Part shown: positions 15,648 through 22,680 of the stretch, piece after piece
How the letters are laid out: each line of letters starts with the position of its first letter
How positions within the stretch are numbered: position 1 is the stretch's first letter
Assembly: GCF_030157465.1 (NCBI RefSeq)
Contig: NZ_JAOAUU010000157.1
Span: forward strand, 1-34,344
Length of the DNA: 34,344 nucleotides
Direction of reading: 5' to 3'
Source of the DNA: Zoogloea sp.
GTDB taxonomy: Bacteria > Pseudomonadota > Gammaproteobacteria > Burkholderiales > Rhodocyclaceae
The notes under the pieces: model-generated
The model's database searches: none
Seen by the model: only the letters and a program-made list of their open reading frames with translations
What the model was told of the DNA's origin: nothing
Translations under genes and position numbers: made by a program

Positions 15648-17434
15648 GAAAAGATCGTCTCGTCCTGGGCGCCTTCCTCGCCCTGGTTCTGGCCATGCCG
15701 GCGCTGCTGCCGTCGTTCTACGTCACGCTGCTCAACTACATCGGCCTTTACGCCATGGTGGCCCTGGGCCTGGTGCTGCTCACCGGCGTGGGCGGCCTCA
15801 CCAGCTTCGGCCAGGCCGCCTTTGTCGGGCTGGGCGCCTATACCACCGCCGTGCTCACCACCGCGCCGGCGCTGCCGGGCTGGATCGCCTGGGCGGGTTC
15901 GTCCCCCTGGGCCACGCTGTGCCTGGGCCTGCTGCTGACCGTGGTGGTGGCGCTGATCCTCGGGTCACTGACGCTGAAACTGTCGGGGCATTTCCTGCCG
16001 CTGGGCACCATCGCCTGGGGCATCAGCCTGTATTTCCTGTTCGGCACCCTCGAAAGCCTGGGCGGCCATTCGGGCATCACCGGCATCCCGCCGATCGCCA
16101 TTTTTGGCTGGACCCTGGATGAAGGTGGCGAGATCTATTACCTGATCTGGGCCTTCCTGCTGCTGGCGGTATTCACCACCCGCAACCTGCTCGACTCCCG
16201 CGAGGGGCGCGCGATCCGGGCGCTCAAGGGAGGCATGGTGATGGCCGAGGCGATGGGGGTTAACACCTCGCGCTCACGCATGATCATCTTCGTGATCGCC
16301 GCGCTGCACGCCTGTGCGTCCGGCTGGCTGTATGCCCACATGCAGCGCTTCATCAACCCGACGCCCTTCGGCGTGCACATCGGCATCGAATACCTGTTCA
16401 TGGCGGTGGTCGGCGGTGCCGGGCACGTGTGGGGCGCGCTGGTCGGCGCGGGCCTGATCACGATCCTCAAGCAATGGCTGCAGGACATCCTGCCCCGGCT
16501 GCTGGGCTCCAACGGCAACTTCGAAGTGATTGTGTTCGGCGTCATGATGGTGATCGTGCTGCAGCGCGCCCGCGACGGCCTGTGGCCGGTTCTGGCCAGG
16601 CTGGTGCCGGTGAAGCCCGTGCAGAAGACCATCGACGCCAGCGCCGAGAGCCTGCCCCGGCGCACCCTGCCCCAGGTTGGTGAGCGCATCCTCGAGGCCC
16701 GCAACGTGACCCGCAAGTTTGGCGGCCTGGTGGCCAACAACGACATGAGCCTCGACGTTAAGGCCGGCGAGATCCTCGCTCTCATCGGCCCCAACGGCGC
16801 CGGCAAGAGCACCATGTTCAACCAGCTTTCAGGCGTCGATACGCCCACCTCCGGCGAGGTGCTGTTTCTCGGCCAGCCCGTTGCCGGCCGCGATTCCCGC
16901 CAGATTGCCGGAATGGGCATGAGCCGCAGCTTCCAGCACGTCAAGTTGCTGCACAGCATGAGCGTGCTCGAAAACGTCGCCATCGGCGCCCATCTGCGCG
17001 GCGAGCGCGGCGTGATCAGCGCCGCCTGGCGCCAGGATCGCACCGAAGAGGCGCGCCTCCTCAAAGAGGCCGCCTTCCAGATCGAACGCGTCGGCCTGGC
17101 CCAGCACATGTTTGACGAAGCCGGCAGCCTGGCCCTGGGCCAGCAGCGCATCCTCGAGATCGCCCGCGCCCTGTGTTCCGACCCCTGCCTGCTGCTGCTC
17201 GACGAGCCGGCCGCCGGCCTGCGCCTGAAAGAAAAGGAAGCGCTGGGCGAGCTGCTGCGCAAACTGCGCTCCGAAGGCATGGCGATCCTCATCGTGGAGC
17301 ACGACATGGATTTCGTGATGGGACTGGTGGACCGGGTGGTGGTGATGGAATTCGGCCAGAAGATTGCCGAAGGCCTGCCCGAAGAAATCCAGCAGGATCC
17401 GGCCGTGCTCGAAGCTTATCTGGGAGGGGTGTAA
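15644..17434 (+). CDS. LivM permease fused to LivG ATPase
   Basis: One 596-residue protein. Residues 1 to about 320 are a LivM-type permease: several membrane segments, GLTSFGQAAFVGLGAYTTAV, and the EAA-like loop SREGRAIRALKGGMVMAEAMGVNTSRSR. A linker of about 30 residues (KPVQKTIDASAESLPRRTL) leads to a LivG-type ATPase from about residue 350, with Walker A GPNGAGKST at 382-390, a Q-loop, the signature LALGQQRILEIARAL, Walker B LLLLDEP, and the switch His in IVEHDMDFV. Separate LivM and LivG are the rule; fusions are known but less common. The start is the ATG overlapping the livH-type stop; a longer upstream open frame runs out of phase within that gene and is not used. Confidence 0.88.
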   Translation: MRKDRLVLGAFLALVLAMPALLPSFYVTLLNYIGLYAMVALGLVLLTGVGGLTSFGQAAFVGLGAYTTAVLTTAPALPGWIAWAGSSPWATLCLGLLLTVVVALILGSLTLKLSGHFLPLGTIAWGISLYFLFGTLESLGGHSGITGIPPIAIFGWTLDEGGEIYYLIWAFLLLAVFTTRNLLDSREGRAIRALKGGMVMAEAMGVNTSRSRMIIFVIAALHACASGWLYAHMQRFINPTPFGVHIGIEYLFMAVVGGAGHVWGALVGAGLITILKQWLQDILPRLLGSNGNFEVIVFGVMMVIVLQRARDGLWPVLARLVPVKPVQKTIDASAESLPRRTLPQVGERILEARNVTRKFGGLVANNDMSLDVKAGEILALIGPNGAGKSTMFNQLSGVDTPTSGEVLFLGQPVAGRDSRQIAGMGMSRSFQHVKLLHSMSVLENVAIGAHLRGERGVISAAWRQDRTEEARLLKEAAFQIERVGLAQHMFDEAGSLALGQQRILEIARALCSDPCLLLLDEPAAGLRLKEKEALGELLRKLRSEGMAILIVEHDMDFVMGLVDRVVVMEFGQKIAEGLPEEIQQDPAVLEAYLGGV

Positions 17435-17436
17435 GC

Positions 17437-18195
17437 ATGAACGAAGTGAAGAATCCCGTTCTGCAGATCGACAAGCTCTGCGTTTCATACGGCAAGGTCG
17501 AAGCCCTTTCCAACGCCAGCATCACGGTTGGCGAGGGGCAGATCGTCACCGTGATCGGCCCCAACGGGGCCGGCAAGACCACCATGCTGTCGGCCATCAT
17601 GGGCGTGCTCGGATCGGCGGGGCGGGTCAGTTTCGACGGCACCATCGAGGCCGTTCCCGAAGTGGAGCGGATGGTGGCGCGGGGCATGAACCTCGTGCCC
17701 GAAAAGCGCGAGCTGTTCGGCGAGATGAGCATCGAGGACAACCTGGAGCTGGGCGCCTTCCAGCGCTACCGCATGGGCCACCGGGATCAGGCCCGGACCA
17801 TGAACGAAGTGTTCGAGCTGTTTCCGCGGCTCAAGGAGCGGCGCACGCAGCTTGCGGGCACGCTGTCGGGCGGCGAGCGCCAGATGCTGGCCGTGGGCCG
17901 CGCGCTGATGGCCAAGCCCCGGCTGCTGATGCTCGACGAACCCAGCCTCGGGCTGGCGCCGCTGATCGTCCGCGAAATCTTCCGCATCGTGGCCGAACTG
18001 CGCCGGCGCGGCGTATCCATCCTGCTCGTCGAACAGAACGCCCGCGCCGCCTTGCAGGTGGCCGACTACGCCTACGTGCTTGAAACCGGGCAGATCGCCA
18101 TGCAGGGCCCCGCTCACGCCCTGGCCGACGACCCGCGGGTGATCGAGGCCTACCTCGGCCTCGGCGGCAAGCACCAGGCCATGCTCTCCACCTGA
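17437..18195 (+). CDS. ABC importer ATPase, LivF type
   Basis: 252 residues. Walker A GPNGAGKTT is near residue 40, the Q-loop region has the LivF-typical NLVPEKRELFGEMSIEDNLELGA, followed by the signature LSGGERQMLAVGRALM, Walker B LLMLDEPSLGLAP and the switch segment in LLVEQNARAALQVADYAYVLETG (Gln-Asn, usual in LivF). It pairs with the LivG half of the fusion protein at the cytoplasmic face. The start is ATG 17437, just 2 bases after the preceding stop; the upstream open frame inside the fusion gene is a shadow. Confidence 0.9.
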   Translation: MNEVKNPVLQIDKLCVSYGKVEALSNASITVGEGQIVTVIGPNGAGKTTMLSAIMGVLGSAGRVSFDGTIEAVPEVERMVARGMNLVPEKRELFGEMSIEDNLELGAFQRYRMGHRDQARTMNEVFELFPRLKERRTQLAGTLSGGERQMLAVGRALMAKPRLLMLDEPSLGLAPLIVREIFRIVAELRRRGVSILLVEQNARAALQVADYAYVLETGQIAMQGPAHALADDPRVIEAYLGLGGKHQAMLST

Positions 18196-18218
18196 ACCGA
18201 CACTACAAGGACACTCCG

Positions 18219-18818
18219 ATGGAAGCGATCCGCATCATCATGGATGAACACCAGTCGCTGGCAGCGATCATTCACGCCATCCGGCTCATGATCAGGGAAG
18301 TCGGCGTGGGCCGGCTGGCGCCGGACTTCAAGCTGTTCAAGGCCATGGTGCACTACCTCGACGCCTATCCCGAAAAACGCCACCACCCGAAGGAAGACCA
18401 GTTTCTGTTCGGGCCGCTCAAGGCACGCACCACTGAAGGCGCAGACGCCCTGGCCCGGCTGGAGGCCGAGCACGGGCTGGCCGAGGCCCGCATCCAGGCC
18501 CTCGACGCCGCCCTGCAAGGCTACGCCGACGGCGCCCCGGACGGTTTCGAGGCCTTCACCGATGCCTTCGAAACCTACGCGAACTTCTACCGCAACCACA
18601 TGCTGCTCGAAGAGCGCGAGATCCTGCCGCTGCTCAAACGGCATTTCACTGCCGACGACTGGGCGCGGGCGGATGCCGGCTGCCAGGCCACGCCCGACCC
18701 CATGAGCGGCACCCGCACGCCGGACGGCGACGAGGATTTCCGGCGGCTCTTTTCAAGGCTGGTGGCCGCGACTCCGGCCCCGCTCGGGCTGGGTGGCGGG
18801 CCGTACAAGGATGACTGA
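18219..18818 (+). CDS. Hemerythrin-like (HHE) domain protein
   Basis: A 199-residue protein with an HHE four-helix bundle. Candidate ligands are H11 (MDEHQSL), the KRHHPKED segment near residue 55, EAEHGLAEAR near 84, and RNHMLLEEREILPLL near 128, so both iron-binding helix pairs are present. The C-terminal 40 residues are Pro/Gly-rich and unstructured. Such soluble diiron proteins bind O2 or NO, sense redox state or store iron. It lies 23 bases after the ATPase gene and before the MarR gene, so it is probably transcribed with the importer. A role in protecting or feeding oxygen to the IacA/IacCD oxygenases is conceivable but only inferred. Confidence 0.85.
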   Translation: MEAIRIIMDEHQSLAAIIHAIRLMIREVGVGRLAPDFKLFKAMVHYLDAYPEKRHHPKEDQFLFGPLKARTTEGADALARLEAEHGLAEARIQALDAALQGYADGAPDGFEAFTDAFETYANFYRNHMLLEEREILPLLKRHFTADDWARADAGCQATPDPMSGTRTPDGDEDFRRLFSRLVAATPAPLGLGGGPYKDD

Positions 18819-18923
18819 GTGCCCCGCCGTCATGCCGGCCAGCGCCTGTTTCGGGATGACGGCACGCTAAGGTATGCTCTCGGGCCGGCCTCCCGATGCC
18901 CCTGTCTGCAAACGAAGATTGCC

Positions 18924-19397
18924 ATGACGTCCCAAAAGAAAAGCAGCCGCTACCTCCCGGATCACGAAGATTTCAGCTACGAGGAATTTCCGTTCTACTG
19001 GCTCGCCCGCGTGCATAGCGTGTATGCCCTGGAGATGGAGAAAGTCCTCAAGAAGCTGGGCACCGACATCCCGGCCCGGCGCGTGCTGCTGATCCTGCGC
19101 CGGCAGGGCCCGGTGAGCGTGTCGGAGCTGGCAACCCACGCCATCATCAAGCTCTCGACCATCACCCGGATCGTGCAGCGCATGCGTGACGACGGCCTGG
19201 TCGAAACCCGCACCAACCTTGATGACGCACGCATCACCGATGTTTTCGTCACCCAGAAGGGTTACGAGCTGACCGACCGCATCCAGGAAGCCACCAAGAA
19301 AATCTTCGTCAAGGGCTACACCGGCCTGAGCGACGCCCAACTGCAGAAGCTCACCCAGACACTGCAAGTGGTCTTCCGCAATTTCACCGACGACTGA
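18924..19397 (+). CDS. iacR: MarR-family regulator, candidate IacR
   Basis: A 157-residue MarR protein: dimerisation helix at the N-terminus (FYWLARVHSVYALEMEKVLKKLG), a winged helix-turn-helix (VSVSELATHAIIKLSTITRIVQRMRDDGLVETRTNLDDARITDVFVTQKG) and a C-terminal dimer helix. MarR proteins are usually repressors released by small aromatic acids. iac clusters are regulated by the MarR protein IacR, so this is the natural candidate here, although in other bacteria iacR lies next to iacA. The start is the ATG at 18924; an in-frame upstream ORF from 18819 is non-homologous. The name is by family and context. Confidence 0.8.
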   Translation: MTSQKKSSRYLPDHEDFSYEEFPFYWLARVHSVYALEMEKVLKKLGTDIPARRVLLILRRQGPVSVSELATHAIIKLSTITRIVQRMRDDGLVETRTNLDDARITDVFVTQKGYELTDRIQEATKKIFVKGYTGLSDAQLQKLTQTLQVVFRNFTDD

Positions 19398-19402
19398 ACA
19401 TC

Positions 19403-19420
19403 GCCGGCGTTCCGGCCGGC
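19403..19420. terminator. Short GC hairpin between convergent genes
   Basis: GCCGGC-GTTCCG-GCCGGC, placed exactly between the stops of the MarR gene and the convergent zinc-ribbon gene. There is no T-tract; it may act as a weak two-way barrier. Confidence 0.3.
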
Positions 19421-19421
19421 A

Positions 19422-20483
19422 TCAGCGACCCGTTTCACCCCCGGCAGCATCCTGTGCCGATGCGCCGCAGGCGTGGCAAAAGCGCGAGAAGGCGCTTTTT
19501 CGCTCGGTGCACTTTCCGCAGTGGTCAAACAGGCAGATGCCGCAGTGGGGGCAGAAGTCGATGCTCGTGTTTTTAAGGTCCACGCTGCGCTCGCAGCCAG
19601 GGCACACGCTCTTGGCCAGGCGCGCCAGCGCGGTGTCGTAACCCAGCTCCTGGCGACGTTCCAGATCGGGCCGGGCTTCGGCCTCCTTCTGGCGCTCGAG
19701 ATAACGGTTGAGCGCCGCAATGGCCTGCCGGCCGACCACCACGGTCACCACGATGCCCACCGCATAACGCACGTAACCGCCGTAGTCGGGCAAGTAGGGC
19801 ACCAGCTCGACAAAAAAGGCGAACAGCGCAAAGTAGATGAAGCCCCACACGAAGGGCCAGCCGCTGCCCTTGCGCTTCTTCGCGAACAGCCAGCCGGCCA
19901 CGCCCAGCAGCGGCAGGGTCAGCGCCAGGCGATACAGGAATACGCGCAGCTCCTGGCCCTGCAGGGCATCCGACAAGGCCGACCCGGCGGTCTGCTCCAG
20001 TTGCTGCAATTCTTTCAGGGCGCGCTGCTCGGCCTGACGGGCATCGAGGGCGATCTGCTGCTGGTTTTCAACGGCGGCCAGCGCCCGGCGCTCGCCCAGC
20101 TTGAGCGCATCGAGGGCCGTGGTGCGGGTGATCAGCTCCGGGTCCTGCTCGGGCCGCCGGGTGGCCTGCCGGGTCGCCAGCCAGTTGTTGAAAGTTTCAT
20201 GGGCACTGGCGGTGTCGGCGCGCCGGGCGTTGAGCTTGAGCTGCGCCTGATCGAGCGCGTCGTCGGCCTCCTGGCGGGTCAGCCGGGCCTCCCGGATCGA
20301 GGCCCGCGCCTTCTCGGCCGCCGGCTTGTCGATGAAATCCTCCAGCGTGTAGCGCTGCTCCACCTTCGGCAGGTTGGCGACGACCTTTCCGCCCAGGCCG
20401 ATCAGGAAACTGCCAAACACGAAGGCCACCAGCCACAGGCCGACGCGAAACCATTTTTCGGACAACCTCAACGCCTTGTTCAT
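19422..20483 (-). CDS. Membrane protein with coiled coil and C-terminal zinc ribbon
   Basis: 353 residues. There is one N-terminal membrane segment (about 15-35, VGLWLVAFVFGSFLIGLGG), then a long charged helical part (about 55-180) rich in Ala, Glu, Gln and Arg that reads as a coiled coil, probably periplasmic. Three hydrophobic segments follow at about 182-258, and finally a cytoplasmic tail with four Cys pairs (CPGC, CPHC, CGKC, CHAC), the pattern of a double zinc ribbon. I do not recognise a named family. Homologues may be labelled 'serine endopeptidase' automatically, but no protease motif is visible. It is convergent with the MarR gene and monocistronic. Confidence 0.75.
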   Translation of the reverse strand: MNKALRLSEKWFRVGLWLVAFVFGSFLIGLGGKVVANLPKVEQRYTLEDFIDKPAAEKARASIREARLTRQEADDALDQAQLKLNARRADTASAHETFNNWLATRQATRRPEQDPELITRTTALDALKLGERRALAAVENQQQIALDARQAEQRALKELQQLEQTAGSALSDALQGQELRVFLYRLALTLPLLGVAGWLFAKKRKGSGWPFVWGFIYFALFAFFVELVPYLPDYGGYVRYAVGIVVTVVVGRQAIAALNRYLERQKEAEARPDLERRQELGYDTALARLAKSVCPGCERSVDLKNTSIDFCPHCGICLFDHCGKCTERKSAFSRFCHACGASAQDAAGGETGR

Positions 20484-20821
20484 CCCGTACCTCCCGCAAC
20501 ATCTGCTTCCATCGGCGGCGCCCCACGGCGGCGCGCCTTCCCCTCACCCATCATAAACGGGCACGCGCCATCCGGCCCGCTCCCGCCCGCCGCCGAGCAA
20601 ATCGTGTCAATTTGTCAAAATCCGCATAAATAACAGAAGTACCCAAATACACCCCATAGCGACGCCAGAGAGCCCCCTATAATCAATCGTCACATCGCAA
20701 TTGCGGCACGCTGCGGCCTGCGGGATGACTCGCGGCGAAAAGCGCCAGAACGGGCGTGATGCCCTGCCGGCCGGACCGGCATCGCCAGCCTTGCCCCTGA
20801 CCTACCGGGAGAACGTTACCG
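20484..20821. other. Divergent intergenic region
   Basis: No gene is seen. It separates the zinc-ribbon gene (leftward) from the pseudo-receiver gene (rightward). It becomes AT-rich around 20600-20700 and contains a perfect TATAAT at 20678-20683 for rightward transcription. The last 16 bases hold the ribosome binding site GGGAGAA of the next gene. Confidence 0.5.
20678..20683 (+). promoter_or_regulatory. Perfect -10 box upstream of the pseudo-receiver/GTPase operon
   Basis: TATAAT matches the sigma70 -10 consensus exactly. No good -35 lies 16-18 bases upstream (CATAGC at 17), so it may need an activator. It is 139 bases upstream of the next start. Confidence 0.35.
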
Positions 20822-22039
20822 ATGACAGCCCAGACCACCCTGCGCCTCTGCCACTCCGGCATGGACAGCCGCTCGCTGTATGCCTTCGAGATCTTTCTCT
20901 CCCGCGTCGGCCCCCGCGCCTGTGAAATCACCGGAGAAGAAGCCGCCGACGTGGCCTTCATCGACATCGACAACGATCTCGGCACCTACCTGCTCGAAGG
21001 CCATCGGCTGCTCTACCCCTCCCGGCCGCTCATCGTCAGCGCCCAGTCGCCCGGACATGGCGACGACCCCCTGACCATCGAAGTGACCAAGCCGGTCGGC
21101 CTGGCCGCGTTTTCCGCGGCGCTCGAACAGGTTCGCCGCCTGCTGCCGCCCACCACCGGCGACCGCCCCCGCAGCCTTGACGCCGCCGCCCTCGAAAGCG
21201 CCGACGACATCCCCGACGAAATGCCGATCGAGGCCCTGCTCGGCCACGTCGCCCCCCGCCCGGCCAGCGCCGACCCGGTCGCCCTGCTGCGCCAGCTCGA
21301 AGAGCGCATGTCCACCTTCTACGTGGGCTCCATGCCCGACGTGAACCTGGACGACCCCGCGGCCCGGGCCGCCATTTTTTACGCGCCGGAGCTGTTCCTG
21401 CAGGGCGAGATCGCCCGTGCCCTGGCCCACGCCCGTGAAATCCAGCGCCCGGTTCGCCTCGAAGACCGCAGCGGCACCGCGCTCTTCCTCGACCCCCGCC
21501 ACGGCCTCGCCTACCAGGCGCGCAGCACCAACGCCCTGCGCGCCCTGTCCCAGCTGCCCACCCGCGGCACGGTGAATATGGCCCGGGTCGAAGCCCGCGA
21601 CGCGCCGCAGGTTGCCGGCCTCGACAGCCGGCCGCTGGAAGCCCTCGAATGGGACGTGGCCCTGTGGGCATCCCGCGGGCGACTGCCCCGCGGCACGGAT
21701 CTCGACCACCCGGTACGTCTGCACTGCTGGCCCAACCTCACGCGCCTCGCGGTGCCGCCCGAAGCCATGCGCATCGCCGGCTTGTGGTCCAGGGGCAGCT
21801 TCAGCCTGCGCGACACCGTGCGGACCCTCGAAGTCCCCCAGCGCTACGTTTTCGCCTTCTACAGCGCCTGCCACGCCCTTGGCCTGGTCGAGCAGATTGC
21901 CACCCCGGCAGCCCTGGCCGCGGCCCGGCTGGACGCCACCGGCAGCACGCCCGCCGCGGCCCCGCCCATGCGCGGCCTGTTCAAACGCATCCTGGGCAAG
22001 CTGCTCGGTGCCCGTCTTGGCGAGGCTGCACCCGGCTGA
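20822..22039 (+). CDS. Pseudo-receiver protein, partner of a small GTPase
   Basis: 405 residues, soluble. The first ~105 residues have a receiver-like pattern: strand LRLCHSG, the acidic end of strand 3 in VAFIDIDND, Ser after strand 4 (PLIVSAQS) and the Lys-Pro of strand 5 (EVTKPVGLAAF). The N-terminal acidic pair of true receivers is missing, so it may not be phosphorylated. The rest is an unnamed helical region ending in a conserved-looking unit (LPRGTDLDHPVRLHCWPNLT...RYVFAFYSACHALGLVEQ). The ATG follows GGGAGAA at a good distance. The next gene, 7 bases downstream, is a small GTPase, so the two probably work together. Function unknown. Confidence 0.75.
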   Translation: MTAQTTLRLCHSGMDSRSLYAFEIFLSRVGPRACEITGEEAADVAFIDIDNDLGTYLLEGHRLLYPSRPLIVSAQSPGHGDDPLTIEVTKPVGLAAFSAALEQVRRLLPPTTGDRPRSLDAAALESADDIPDEMPIEALLGHVAPRPASADPVALLRQLEERMSTFYVGSMPDVNLDDPAARAAIFYAPELFLQGEIARALAHAREIQRPVRLEDRSGTALFLDPRHGLAYQARSTNALRALSQLPTRGTVNMARVEARDAPQVAGLDSRPLEALEWDVALWASRGRLPRGTDLDHPVRLHCWPNLTRLAVPPEAMRIAGLWSRGSFSLRDTVRTLEVPQRYVFAFYSACHALGLVEQIATPAALAAARLDATGSTPAAAPPMRGLFKRILGKLLGARLGEAAPG

Positions 22040-22046
22040 CCCCCGG

Positions 22047-22586
22047 ATGAGTCACTACAAGATCATCTTTGCCGGCCCCGTCGGCGCCGGCAAATCCACG
22101 GCCGTGTCGGCCGCCAGCGACATTCCGCCGATACGCACCGAAGCCGTCGCCTCCGACGAAGTCCGCGAGCTCAAGCCCAACACCACCGTCGCCCTCGACT
22201 ACGGCGCGATGAAGCTCGCCGACGGCAGCACCATCCATCTCTATGGCACCCCCGGCCAGCCGCGCTTCGACTTCATGTGGGAGATCCTCACCGAAGGCGG
22301 CATCGCCCTGATCCTGCTGATCGACAATTCCCGCGGCGATCCGCTTAAAGAACTCCGCTTCTATCTCGGCGCCTTCAGCGGCTTCATCCGCAAGACCGCG
22401 GTGGCCATCGGCGTCACCCACACCGATCTTCGCGCCACCCCGCGCCTGGCCGACTTCCAGGCCGAACTCGACCGTGCCGGCTTTGGCTGCGTGCCGGTCT
22501 TCGAAGTCGACGCCCGCGCCCGCCGCGACGTGTGCCTGCTCATCGAAGCCGTCCTCAGCACCATCGACCCCCTGGCGAAGGCCTGA
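22047..22586 (+). CDS. Small Ras-like/MglA-type GTPase
   Basis: 179 residues. The P-loop is GPVGAGKST at about residues 9-17, switch II is YGTPGQPRFDFMW (G3, where PGQ replaces DxxGQ), and the guanine-specificity loop is THTD in place of NKxD. Switch I probably lies in DEVRELKPNTTVALDYG. Prokaryotic GTPases of this class control polarity, motility or signalling with partner proteins encoded next door; MglA of Myxococcus is the best-known relative. The start at 22047 has no clear ribosome binding site, but lies 7 bases after the upstream stop, so translational coupling is likely. A longer upstream frame inside the previous gene is a shadow. Confidence 0.85.
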   Translation: MSHYKIIFAGPVGAGKSTAVSAASDIPPIRTEAVASDEVRELKPNTTVALDYGAMKLADGSTIHLYGTPGQPRFDFMWEILTEGGIALILLIDNSRGDPLKELRFYLGAFSGFIRKTAVAIGVTHTDLRATPRLADFQAELDRAGFGCVPVFEVDARARRDVCLLIEAVLSTIDPLAKA

Positions 22587-22680
22587 TCTTGCGTCACGCT
22601 TCAAGAGCCGGATAGCGCCGCTTGATTCCGTGGCGCAAAGCTCACGGAGCGCCAGTCCGGATGCGCTTAGAATCCGGCCC

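Noticed and set aside
18849..18878. Promoter for the MarR gene (TTTCGG ... TATGCT)
   Set aside because: Both boxes are poor and the gene may be transcribed with the importer operon.
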